Shown here: positions 28,156 to 36,393 of the stretch, piece by piece
Layout of the letters: each line of letters starts with the position of its first letter
Numbering within the stretch: the stretch's first letter is position 1
Assembly (NCBI RefSeq): GCF_024643285.1
Contig: NZ_JAMSLW010000007.1
Coordinates: 1 to 64,000 of the forward strand
Length of the DNA stretch: 64,000 nt
DNA from: Parapedobacter lycopersici
GTDB lineage: Bacteria; Bacteroidota; Bacteroidia; Sphingobacteriales; Sphingobacteriaceae
Reading direction: 5' to 3'
Program-made: the position numbers and the translations under genes
The notes under the pieces: generated by a model
The model's input: only the letters and a program-made list of their open reading frames with translations
Told to the model about the DNA's origin: nothing
Databases searched by the model: none

Positions 28156-29706
28156 ATGGAAAGCAGAAGCATAGAAATCATGGATACGACACTGCGCGAC
28201 GGAGAACAAACGTCGGGGGTGTCGTTTTCGGTTTCCGAGAAGCTGACCATCGTAAAATTACTGCTCGAAGAACTGCAGGTAGACCGGGTAGAGGTTGCCT
28301 CTGCCCGCGTTTCCCAGGGTGAGTTTGATGCGGTAAGGTCCATTACGGACTGGGCTACCGACCAGGGCTATATCGATCGGATTGAAGTGCTTTCTTTTGT
28401 TGACAACGGCGTGTCCATTGCATGGCTGGAACAGGCGGGGGTGAAAGTGCAGAACCTGCTGACCAAAGGATCTTTGAATCACCTGACGCATCAGTTGCGG
28501 AAAACTCCGGAACAGCATTTCAGCGAAATTGCCGCAGTCATCGCAAAAGGCCTGGAAAAGGGCATTGCGACTAATGTGTACCTGGAAGACTGGAGTAACG
28601 GCATGCGGCACTCCAGTGACTATGTCCTGCAGTATCTTGACTTTTTATCGCAGCAGCCGGTTAACCGGATCATGTTGCCCGACACGCTCGGGGTACTTAC
28701 CCCCACGGAGACATTTGACTACATCGCTACCCTGCGGACACGTTTTCCGGACGTCCATTTTGATTTCCACGCGCACAACGATTACGACCTGGGTACTGCA
28801 AATGTATTAGAGGCGGTAAAAGCGGGTGTCAACGGCCTGCACCTGACTGTCAATGGCATGGGTGAGCGGGCCGGTAATGCCCCGCTGGCAAGCGCAGTGG
28901 CAGTTATCAATGATTTTTTGCCGGCTGCAACAATCGGCATCAGGGAATCTGCAATCTATACGGTCAGCAAGCTGGTCGAAAACTTCTCCGGCGTACGCAT
29001 ACCGGCTAATAAGCCTATTGTGGGCGATAATGTATTCACGCAAACGGCCGGGATACATGCAGACGGCGATAATAAAAAGAACCTCTACTTTAACGACCTG
29101 CTTCCCGAACGGTTTGGCAGGAAACGCAAGTATGCACTTGGAAAGACATCAGGGAAGGCGAATATTGAAAAAAACCTCCAGGAACTTGGCCTTAAACTGA
29201 ACGAGGAAGACCTGAAGAAAGTTACCCAGCGGGTCATTGAGCTTGGCGACAAGAAAGAGAACGTGACCATGGAGGACCTCCCCTATATCATTTCCGACGT
29301 ACTGACAACCAAAGTACATGAAGAACAACTGCTGATCGAATCCTATGTGCTGACACATTCGAAGGGACTCCGCCCCTCGGCTACCATTGCCATACGGATA
29401 AATGGCCAATTGTTCGAAGAGCATGCACAGGGGGATGGCCAGTTCGATGCCTTTATGAATGCCCTGACAATGGCTTATGGCAAAAACAACACCCGCCTGC
29501 CGGACCTGGTGGATTATAACGTGCGCATTGCGCCCGGAAGTCGCTCAGATGCGTTGTGCGAAACCACCATCACCTGGGCAGCCAAGCATAAAACATTCAC
29601 GACGCGGGGGCTGGATTCCGACCAGACGGTCAGTGCAATTAAAGCCACACAGAAAATGCTGAACATTGTACTGAACGTGAAACAACTGGAAACCACACCC
29701 GTTTAA
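28156..29706 (+). CDS. Second isopropylmalate-synthase-family enzyme, probable (R)-citramalate synthase
   Basis: A 516-aa DRE-TIM acyltransferase with a C-terminal LeuA-type regulatory domain. It has [34 protein letters not shown] and NGMGERAGNAPLASA, so the metal- and acetyl-CoA-binding residues are intact. Sitting next to a full leuA in one operon, it most likely uses a different 2-oxo acid: pyruvate (citramalate synthase, feeding isoleucine through LeuCD and LeuB) is the best fit. A second IPMS or homocitrate synthase is possible. The ATG at 28156 (7 bp after leuD) is preferred to the overlapping one at 28126. Confidence 0.8.
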   Translation: MESRSIEIMDTTLRDGEQTSGVSFSVSEKLTIVKLLLEELQVDRVEVASARVSQGEFDAVRSITDWATDQGYIDRIEVLSFVDNGVSIAWLEQAGVKVQNLLTKGSLNHLTHQLRKTPEQHFSEIAAVIAKGLEKGIATNVYLEDWSNGMRHSSDYVLQYLDFLSQQPVNRIMLPDTLGVLTPTETFDYIATLRTRFPDVHFDFHAHNDYDLGTANVLEAVKAGVNGLHLTVNGMGERAGNAPLASAVAVINDFLPAATIGIRESAIYTVSKLVENFSGVRIPANKPIVGDNVFTQTAGIHADGDNKKNLYFNDLLPERFGRKRKYALGKTSGKANIEKNLQELGLKLNEEDLKKVTQRVIELGDKKENVTMEDLPYIISDVLTTKVHEEQLLIESYVLTHSKGLRPSATIAIRINGQLFEEHAQGDGQFDAFMNALTMAYGKNNTRLPDLVDYNVRIAPGSRSDALCETTITWAAKHKTFTTRGLDSDQTVSAIKATQKMLNIVLNVKQLETTPV

Positions 29707-29742
29707 TTTTTGATCTTTAATTTTTTGACTGTATAATATATT

Positions 29743-30825
29743 ATGAAACTGAACATAGCGCTATTGCCGGGCGATGGTATCGGCCCCGAAGTTATAGGAC
29801 AAGCTGTAAAAGTCGTAGATGCCGTCGCGGCAAAATTCGGGCATGAGGTCAATTGGACATTTGGGTTAACGGGCGCTGCAGCAATCGATGCTGTCGGTGA
29901 ACCGTATCCGGACGAAACACATGCCGTTTGTATGGCTGCAGATGCCGTATTATTCGGCGCCATTGGCCACCCACGTTACGATAACGATCCCAAGGCGCCG
30001 GTGCGCCCGGAACAGGGATTGCTGAAAATGCGCAAAAAGCTGGGGCTGTTTGCCAACGTCCGTCCTACATTCACCTTCCCGTCCCTCATTGATAATTCGC
30101 CCCTGAAAAGGGAGCGCATCGAAGGTACGGATCTGGTGATTCTGCGCGAACTGACGGGTGGTATCTATTTTGGTGAACGCGGCCGGAAAGATAATGGCGA
30201 CACGGCGTTCGATACCTGTACCTACACCCGCGAAGAAGTGCAACGCCTGGCCAAACTTGGATTCGAGATGGCAATGAACCGGCGGAAAAAATTGTGCTGT
30301 GTGGATAAGGCCAATGTATTGGAAAGCTCCCGTCTGTGGCGCGAAACAGTACAGGATATGGAAAAGGATTACCCGGAAGTAGCGGTAAGTTATGAATTTG
30401 TGGATGCGGTAGCGATGCGATTGGTACAATGGCCAAGTGCTTACGATGTGCTGATCACAGAGAACTTATTTGGAGACATTCTGACCGACGAGGCTTCGGT
30501 GATTTCGGGATCAATGGGCCTGATGCCCTCTTCCTCCATTGGCGTCCACACTTCGCTCTTTGAACCCATACACGGCTCATACCCACAAGCGGCAGGAAAA
30601 GACATCGCCAACCCGCTGGCAACCGTGCTCTCGGCAGCCATGATGTTTGAAGATGCGTTTGGCCTGAAAGAGGAGGCTGAACTCATCCGGGCGGTTGTCA
30701 ATAAGTCACTTGCGGAGGGTATCGTAACTGAAGACCTGGCTGGCAAAAATAAAGCTTATAAAACCAGTGAGGTGGGCGATTGGCTGGCCACGAATATCGG
30801 ACAGCCCAACCTGATTGTTACGTAA
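29743..30825 (+). CDS. leuB: 3-isopropylmalate dehydrogenase
   Basis: NAD-dependent oxidative decarboxylation giving the leucine 2-oxo acid precursor; the homologous reaction on methylmalate would serve a citramalate route. The 360-aa product has LLPGDGIGPEV at residues 7-17, the substrate Arg segment LKMRKKLGLFANVRP, ELTGGIYFGERG, and the NAD-binding end FEPIHGSYPQAAGKDIANP. ilvA starts 9 bp downstream. Confidence 0.97.
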   Translation: MKLNIALLPGDGIGPEVIGQAVKVVDAVAAKFGHEVNWTFGLTGAAAIDAVGEPYPDETHAVCMAADAVLFGAIGHPRYDNDPKAPVRPEQGLLKMRKKLGLFANVRPTFTFPSLIDNSPLKRERIEGTDLVILRELTGGIYFGERGRKDNGDTAFDTCTYTREEVQRLAKLGFEMAMNRRKKLCCVDKANVLESSRLWRETVQDMEKDYPEVAVSYEFVDAVAMRLVQWPSAYDVLITENLFGDILTDEASVISGSMGLMPSSSIGVHTSLFEPIHGSYPQAAGKDIANPLATVLSAAMMFEDAFGLKEEAELIRAVVNKSLAEGIVTEDLAGKNKAYKTSEVGDWLATNIGQPNLIVT

Positions 30826-30834
30826 ACCGGCTTT

Positions 30835-32082
30835 ATGAGCACCCCGTCAATGAAACAGGCGATCACGGCCGCTTACGAACAGTTAAAAGGCGTGGTTAAT
30901 CACACGCCGCTGCAATACAGCCAGCGGCTGTCGGAGAAATACCAAGCGGCTATTTACCTGAAGCGTGAGGATTTGCAGGTGGTACGTTCTTACAAGTTAC
31001 GGGGTGCATTTAACAAAATAAGCAATCTTTCCGCGTCAGAGCGGGAAAAAGGCGTGGTCTGTGCCAGCGCCGGCAATCATGCACAAGGTGTTGCTTATTC
31101 CTGTAAAAAACTGGGCATCAAAGGGGTCATCTTTATGCCGGGGCCTACACCCAAACAGAAGATCGACCAGACCGTCATGTTCGGCGAAGGGCATATCGAT
31201 ATCGTTTTGCATGGCGACACATTTGACGACTGCCAGGAAGCCGCAATAGCCTATTCCACGGAGCAGCGCATGGCTTTCATTCCCCCTTTTGACGACTCCG
31301 CCATTATCGAAGGACAGGGCACAGTGGGCTTGGAAATCCTGCAGGATCTCCCGGACACGGCCGTCGTAATTATGCCTATTGGTGGGGGCGGCCTGGCCTC
31401 TGGCACGGGTTATTACCTGCGGCATTCCATACCGGACATTAAACTGTTCGGCGTAGAACCCGAAGGGGCTCCTTCCATGAAAGCGGCGCTGGAGCATGGC
31501 GGGCCAATAACCCTCGCCGATATTAATCGCTTTGTCGACGGTGCCGCTGTAAAGCGCGTGGGCAAGCTGACATATCGCTTTTGCAGCGACCTGCTCGATG
31601 ATCTACGGCTGATCCCCGAAGGTAAAATATGCAGCACCATTCTGGAGCTGTATAACAAGGATGCCATTGTAGCCGAACCGGCGGGCGCACTTTCCGTAGC
31701 TGCGCTGGATTTTTATAAAGAAGAGATCAAGGGCCGGAATGTAGTGTGTATTGTAAGCGGAGGCAATAATGATATCGATCGGATGAGCGAGATCAAGGAG
31801 CTTTCACTGCTGTATGAAGGCCTTAAGCATTATTTCATTGTGCGTTTCCCCCAACGGCCGGGAGCACTTAAGCTTTTCGTCAACGAAGTACTGGGCCCAC
31901 ACGATGACATTACACGTTTCGAGTTCATCAAAAAAACACAACGTGAAAGAGGTCCGGCGTTGGTGGGAATTGAGCTTCGGAATGCTACCGACTATGCCGC
32001 GCTGGTACAGCGCATGCGCCAACACCGGTTCGATTTCAAAGAGGTAAATAGCGATCAAACCTTATTTGAATATTTGATTTGA
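30835..32082 (+). CDS. ilvA: Threonine dehydratase
   Basis: PLP enzyme making 2-oxobutyrate from threonine, the classical entry into isoleucine. The 415-aa product has PLP Lys54 in RSYKLRGAFNK, CASAGNHAQGVAYSC, the glycine loop PIGGGGLASG, and a single C-terminal ACT-like regulatory domain (from about residue 335, YFIVRFPQRPGALKLFVNEV), as in the one-domain biosynthetic type of B. subtilis. Last gene of the branched-chain cluster. Confidence 0.95.
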   Translation: MSTPSMKQAITAAYEQLKGVVNHTPLQYSQRLSEKYQAAIYLKREDLQVVRSYKLRGAFNKISNLSASEREKGVVCASAGNHAQGVAYSCKKLGIKGVIFMPGPTPKQKIDQTVMFGEGHIDIVLHGDTFDDCQEAAIAYSTEQRMAFIPPFDDSAIIEGQGTVGLEILQDLPDTAVVIMPIGGGGLASGTGYYLRHSIPDIKLFGVEPEGAPSMKAALEHGGPITLADINRFVDGAAVKRVGKLTYRFCSDLLDDLRLIPEGKICSTILELYNKDAIVAEPAGALSVAALDFYKEEIKGRNVVCIVSGGNNDIDRMSEIKELSLLYEGLKHYFIVRFPQRPGALKLFVNEVLGPHDDITRFEFIKKTQRERGPALVGIELRNATDYAALVQRMRQHRFDFKEVNSDQTLFEYLI

Positions 32083-32429
32083 TGGCCCATCAACACACCG
32101 TACAAACGGGTTGTGTAACCGGGGAAATGATAAGAAGAATAAGGTATCAATAAGCATACCGAAATCAGGAGATTCTTATTCACATTTTTCAAGCAAACCC
32201 GCAAGACACAGCACTCAACACGCTGACAATAAAATGGTTAATACAGCTACCCCCTATGCCGTTTTTCCACATTGTTAATAATTCAACATCTGTTGATAAC
32301 AATTGCTACCATCAGCAATTTAAATAGTTGATCTTTGTTTGAGGCTGCCGGATTTATCCACATCACCCAGCAGAACCCATTAAAATTTGCTGAAGTCCGG
32401 AAGGTATTGAACATTAAATTTTTACCGCT
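32083..32429 (+). promoter_or_regulatory. nrd leader with DnaA-box-like sites and dyads
   Basis: This 347-bp intergenic region has no gene. It contains TTTTCCACA (32263-32271) and a perfect consensus DnaA box TTATCCACA (32354-32362) on the plus strand, and TTATCAACA on the minus strand (32291-32299) inside the dyad TCAACA-TC-TGTTGA (32283-32296). A second dyad AATTGCT/AGCAATT spans 32301-32320, and arms GAATAAG/CTTATTC lie at 32137-32143 and 32175-32181. In E. coli DnaA regulates nrdAB, so control of this RNR cluster by DnaA is a plausible inference. Confidence 0.45.
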
Positions 32430-32666
32430 ATGACAAGGATTATTAAATTCGAAAAAAACGATTGTGCCCCCTGCAACCAGGTGTCGGAATACCTCGACCG
32501 CAAAGGCATCAACTACGAAAAAGTCAATCCATTTGACAAGCCGGAATTAGCCATCCAATATAAGGTCCGTACCGTACCGACGGTCATTGTGCTGTCCCAG
32601 GGTCAGGAAACGCAACGCATCATCGGATTTAAACCAGAAGAACTGTCAGCATTGGCAGCCGAATAA
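32430..32666 (+). CDS. NrdH-like thioredoxin/glutaredoxin-family redoxin
   Basis: A 78-aa thioredoxin-fold protein with redox motif CAPC at residues 12-15 and the cis-Pro region VRTVPTVIVL. Small size and position directly upstream of nrdI-nrdE-nrdF argue that it is the electron donor for the class Ib reductase. Classical NrdH usually has CxxC with a VQ or MQ pair, so this one is atypical and could also be called thioredoxin-like. The nrdI start is 49 bp downstream. Confidence 0.8.
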   Translation: MTRIIKFEKNDCAPCNQVSEYLDRKGINYEKVNPFDKPELAIQYKVRTVPTVIVLSQGQETQRIIGFKPEELSALAAE

Positions 32667-32715
32667 TCTGCCCGATCGTGAAAGTTTAGCAGGAAGATGA
32701 ATACTAAAGAACCGG

Positions 32716-33132
32716 ATGGGCATGGAATGGATTTATTACGACAGTAAAACGGGTAACGTAGAGCGTTTCATCCAAAAGGTGGCAGCGTTGACGGGCTGGC
32801 ACGTAAAGAAAATACAACCGGGGATGATGGCCGAACATGCGGGTCATCTGGTGACATTTACCACACGCTTCGGCGAAATTCCGGAAACAACCCGGCATTT
32901 TCTACAGCAGGCACAGGCATGCCTGCATTCCGTATCCTCAAGCGGAAACCGCAACTGGGGCCAGAATTTCGGCCTGGCCGGCGACCGGATCGCTGCGGAA
33001 TATGGTTTACCCCTGGCTTTCAAGTTTGAGCTATCGGGAACCATGGAGGATGTAAAACAGTTTATTGACATTATAGCAACAAAATATTATGGTAACAAAC
33101 GAGGTAGCAAAGAGCTGGATTTTGCTCAATAA
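32716..33132 (+). CDS. nrdI: NrdI flavodoxin-like protein
   Basis: Flavodoxin that supplies oxidant for assembly of the dimanganese-tyrosyl radical in NrdF. The 138-aa product has the FMN phosphate loop YYDSKTGNVERF and the signature SSGNRNWGQNFGLAGD, both diagnostic of NrdI. Two in-frame ATGs (32716, 32722) are possible. The 3' end overlaps nrdE by 44 bp, implying coupled translation. Confidence 0.93.
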   Translation: MGMEWIYYDSKTGNVERFIQKVAALTGWHVKKIQPGMMAEHAGHLVTFTTRFGEIPETTRHFLQQAQACLHSVSSSGNRNWGQNFGLAGDRIAAEYGLPLAFKFELSGTMEDVKQFIDIIATKYYGNKRGSKELDFAQ

Positions 33133-35194
33133 TGAAATCATGGTCAAACATGATGACGAGTTTAGCCTGCATAAGGATAAGGAAGCTGTACGCGCCTATT
33201 TTTTGGAATATGTAAATAAGAACACAGTTTTCTTTTACACGCTCAAAGAAAAAATAGACTACCTCATTGAAAACAACTATTACATCAATTTCTACGAGTG
33301 GTTTACCTTTGAGGAAATGGAGCGGGTATACCAGTACATCGCTGGCAAAAAATTCCGCTTCCCCTCGTTCATGAGTGCATTCAAGTTTTTCCAGAGCTAC
33401 GCCCTGCGCGATGACTCCGGCGAAAAATTCCTTGAGCGTTACGAAGATCGCGTGGCGGCAGTTTCGCTGTTCCTTGCCCGCCATGAAGGGATTGACCACG
33501 CACTGCAATATGCCGAATTACTCATTAACCAGGAATATCAGCCGGCTACCCCTACGTTCCTTAATGCCGGAAAAAAACGTTCGGGAGAACTGGTGTCCTG
33601 CTTCCTCGATGAAATCGGAGATAACCTCAATGGCATTGGCTATGCTGTGGACTCTGCCATGAAACTATCGTCCATTGGCGGCGGTGTATCTTTCAATATT
33701 TCCAAAATCCGGGGCCGCGGTGAAGCCATCAAAGGTGTGGAAGGACGTGCCGGCGGTGTGTTGCCCATCATGAAAATCCTTGAAGATACGTTCTCTTATG
33801 CCAATCAGCTCGGGCAGCGCCCCGGCGCCGGTGCCGTATACCTGAATATCTTCCATTCGGACATTGAGGAGTTCCTGGACTGTAAAAAAATCAATGTGGA
33901 TGAAAAAGTCCGCATCAAATCCCTCTCTATTGGTGTTATTATTCCGGATAAATTTATGGAGCTGGCGTCGAAAGATGAACCCTGCTACCTCATTTACCCG
34001 CACACGGTTATGCAGGAATACGGCAAGTACCTGGATGAACTGGATATGGATGAGATGTATGATGAACTGATTACCAATTCCAAAATCAAGAAGAAAAAGG
34101 TCAATGCCCGTCACCTGTTGGTTAAAATTGCCCAGACACAAAAAGAGAGCGGTTACCCGTATATCTTCTTCAAGGAAAATGCCAACCGGCAACACGCATT
34201 GAATGGCATCGGACACGTAAAATTTTCCAACCTCTGTACGGAGATTATGCAGGTATCTGAAGTTTCAGACATCAATATTTACGGCCAGCAGGATACAATC
34301 CGTTATGGTATTTCCTGCAACCTGGGCTCGCTCAATATTGCTACTGTCATGGAAAACAAACGCATTGAGCAAGCGGTAAAGACAGCCATGCGTGCTCTCA
34401 CGATGGTAACGGATGTTACGGATATTGCTATGGTGCCGTCCATCCAGAAAGCAAACCGTGAATTGCATAGCGTGGGTTTAGGCGCCATGAACCTACATGG
34501 TTACCTCGCCAAAAACTTCGTCATGTACGAAAGCGAAGAGGCGCTGGATTTTGCCAACGTGTTCTTCATGATGATGAACTTCTACTCCCTGCAGGCTTCC
34601 ATGGAGATTGCCCGCGAACGGAAAAGCACCTTCCAGGGATTCGAAAAATCGGCTTATGCCGACGGCAGCTATTTCGATAAGTACATTACCCGGGATTACT
34701 TCCCGACCACGATTAAGGGTAGCGAACTGTTTGACGGCGTGGCCATCCCTACCAAGGAAGACTGGAAAGTGTTAAAACAGCAGGTACAGGAACACGGAAT
34801 ATACCATGCGTACCGCATCGCTATTGCGCCCAACCAATCCACTTCCTACATCATGAATGCTACGGCCTCCGTGATGCCCATCGTGGATACGATCGAAGTC
34901 CGGGAGTATGGCGACAGTACGACATATTACCCCATGCCGTATCTCACCAATGAGAATTACTTCTACTACAAGTCGGCATACGACATGGACCAGATGAAAG
35001 TACTGCGGTTAGTTTCAGTGATCCAGCGGCACGTCGATCAGGGAATCAGTACCATTCTGCACACCAATTCGAAGGATACCACACGGGATCTGGCCCGCTA
35101 CTATATTTATGGCCATAAGATGGGATTGAAGTCGTTGTATTATACACGTACCCGTAAATCAACCATCGAAGAATGCGTGTCGTGCTCGGCATAA
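33089..35194 (+). CDS. nrdE: Class Ib ribonucleotide reductase alpha subunit
   Basis: Catalytic subunit reducing ribonucleoside diphosphates. The 701-aa protein lacks the N-terminal ATP-cone of class Ia and starts with the NrdE pattern SWILLNNEIM. Active-site pieces are GELVSCFLDE, ISCNLGSLN and the twin-Tyr TTYYPMP; the C-terminus ends in EECVSCSA, the redoxin-reducible Cys pair. The usual PTGSIS-type loop reads APNQSTSYI. The start at 33089 overlaps nrdI by 44 bp; starting at 33140 would remove the conserved SWILLNNE segment, so the overlap is probably real. Confidence 0.95.
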   Translation: MVTNEVAKSWILLNNEIMVKHDDEFSLHKDKEAVRAYFLEYVNKNTVFFYTLKEKIDYLIENNYYINFYEWFTFEEMERVYQYIAGKKFRFPSFMSAFKFFQSYALRDDSGEKFLERYEDRVAAVSLFLARHEGIDHALQYAELLINQEYQPATPTFLNAGKKRSGELVSCFLDEIGDNLNGIGYAVDSAMKLSSIGGGVSFNISKIRGRGEAIKGVEGRAGGVLPIMKILEDTFSYANQLGQRPGAGAVYLNIFHSDIEEFLDCKKINVDEKVRIKSLSIGVIIPDKFMELASKDEPCYLIYPHTVMQEYGKYLDELDMDEMYDELITNSKIKKKKVNARHLLVKIAQTQKESGYPYIFFKENANRQHALNGIGHVKFSNLCTEIMQVSEVSDINIYGQQDTIRYGISCNLGSLNIATVMENKRIEQAVKTAMRALTMVTDVTDIAMVPSIQKANRELHSVGLGAMNLHGYLAKNFVMYESEEALDFANVFFMMMNFYSLQASMEIARERKSTFQGFEKSAYADGSYFDKYITRDYFPTTIKGSELFDGVAIPTKEDWKVLKQQVQEHGIYHAYRIAIAPNQSTSYIMNATASVMPIVDTIEVREYGDSTTYYPMPYLTNENYFYYKSAYDMDQMKVLRLVSVIQRHVDQGISTILHTNSKDTTRDLARYYIYGHKMGLKSLYYTRTRKSTIEECVSCSA

Positions 35195-35278
35195 GCGGGC
35201 GCCGTTACCAATTTTGTTATTACTATAACCAATAAGAAAGCGTTAAGTTAATAAGTTAATTAAAGAATACAGCCGATC

Positions 35279-35321
35279 GAATACGAAGCCATGCTTGAAC
35301 ACCAAGAATGGCTTCGTATTC
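35279..35321 (+). repeat. Perfect 14-bp inverted repeat between nrdE and nrdF
   Basis: GAATACGAAGCCAT (35279-35292) and ATGGCTTCGTATTC (35308-35321) form a perfect stem with a 15-nt loop in the 169-bp nrdE-nrdF gap. Only a weak T-rich stretch (TTATCT) follows, so it is more likely a partial attenuator or mRNA processing/stability hairpin setting the NrdE:NrdF ratio than a full terminator. Confidence 0.7.
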
Positions 35322-35363
35322 TTATCTAACATCAGCTGGCCACCTTTATAATTTCAAGTGGAT

Positions 35364-36347
35364 ATGAAACAATACAAAGCAGTCAACTGGAATGAACCGG
35401 ACAACGATTATGCGCTCATGTTCTGGGAGCAGAATATCAAACAGTTTTGGATCGATACCGAATATATCCCATCCAAGGATATTGACAGCTGGAAAGCACT
35501 GTCTCCGGAAATGCGGGAATGTTATAAGAAAGCCCTGGGCGGCCTTACGCTCCTGGACACGCTGCAGAGCAATACGGGAATGCCCAAGATCATGGACCAT
35601 ATCGATTCGCTCCAAAACAAATCGGTATTGGCCTATATGTGTATGATGGAGGCGATACACGCCAAGTCGTATTCCACTATTTTTACTACCGTGGCTACCT
35701 CCCGGGATATTGAGGATATCTTTAACTGGGTACAACAGAATAAATACTTACAGTTCAAAGCTTCGCTCATTGACAAGCACTACCGTAAGCTGGAGAACAC
35801 AGATATCAGCAAAGAAGACCTGTTTATGGGCCTTTCCGCTTCCGTTCTTCTGGAGTCGTTTTTATTCTACAGCGGCTTTTTTATCCCGCTATGGCTGTGT
35901 GGCCAGGGACACATGGTCGCCAGCGCAGATATCATCAAAAAAATTATTGCCGACGAGTCTATCCACGGGGTATTTGTGGGCTTGCTGGCCCAGGACGTTT
36001 ACAAGAAGTTACCCAATCCGGAGAAATCAAAAGAAAAGCTGCTGGAGTTGCTCAACGACCTATATGAGAATGAGCTGAAATATACCGAAGAAATCTATAC
36101 CGAAGTCGGGCTTACCGCAGAGGTAAAAGAGTATGTCCGTTACAACGCCAACAAAGCGCTGATGAACCTCGGGTTCGAACCTACCTTTGAAGTCAAGCGG
36201 GTAAACCCGATCGTACTGAACGGCCTTAGCGTAGAAACAACCCAGCACGATTTCTTTTCCAAGAAATCAACCAATTACGAAAAAGCCACCGAAATCGTCC
36301 ACCTGAGGGATGATGATTTTGTTGTAGACACTTCTATTGCTGTATAA
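35364..36347 (+). CDS. nrdF: Class Ib ribonucleotide reductase beta subunit
   Basis: Radical-generating subunit partnering NrdE. The 327-aa ferritin-like protein keeps the metal ligands and radical Tyr: Asp in LTLLDTLQSN, Glu/His/Tyr in MEAIHAKSYSTIF, Glu in LLESFLFYSGFF, and Glu/His in ADESIHGVFVG. With NrdI present, the cofactor is expected to be Mn2-Y. ATG at 35364 is chosen over the GTG at 35358. A bidirectional terminator follows. Confidence 0.96.
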   Translation: MKQYKAVNWNEPDNDYALMFWEQNIKQFWIDTEYIPSKDIDSWKALSPEMRECYKKALGGLTLLDTLQSNTGMPKIMDHIDSLQNKSVLAYMCMMEAIHAKSYSTIFTTVATSRDIEDIFNWVQQNKYLQFKASLIDKHYRKLENTDISKEDLFMGLSASVLLESFLFYSGFFIPLWLCGQGHMVASADIIKKIIADESIHGVFVGLLAQDVYKKLPNPEKSKEKLLELLNDLYENELKYTEEIYTEVGLTAEVKEYVRYNANKALMNLGFEPTFEVKRVNPIVLNGLSVETTQHDFFSKKSTNYEKATEIVHLRDDDFVVDTSIAV

Positions 36348-36357
36348 GCGCAAAAAT

Positions 36358-36390
36358 AAAAGGGGGCTTAGAAAAAAGCCCCCTTTTATT
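36358..36390. terminator. Bidirectional terminator between nrdF and the TonB receptor gene
   Basis: AAAAGGGGGCTT (36358-36369) pairs with AAGCCCCCTTTT (36376-36387), a GC core of six pairs flanked by A and T runs on both sides, so it can stop transcription of nrdF and of the convergent receptor gene. Confidence 0.9.
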
Positions 36391-36393
36391 TTG

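Noticed and set aside
33140-35194. Later nrdE start that avoids overlap with nrdI
   Set aside because: It would delete the conserved N-terminal LNNEIM region of NrdE.
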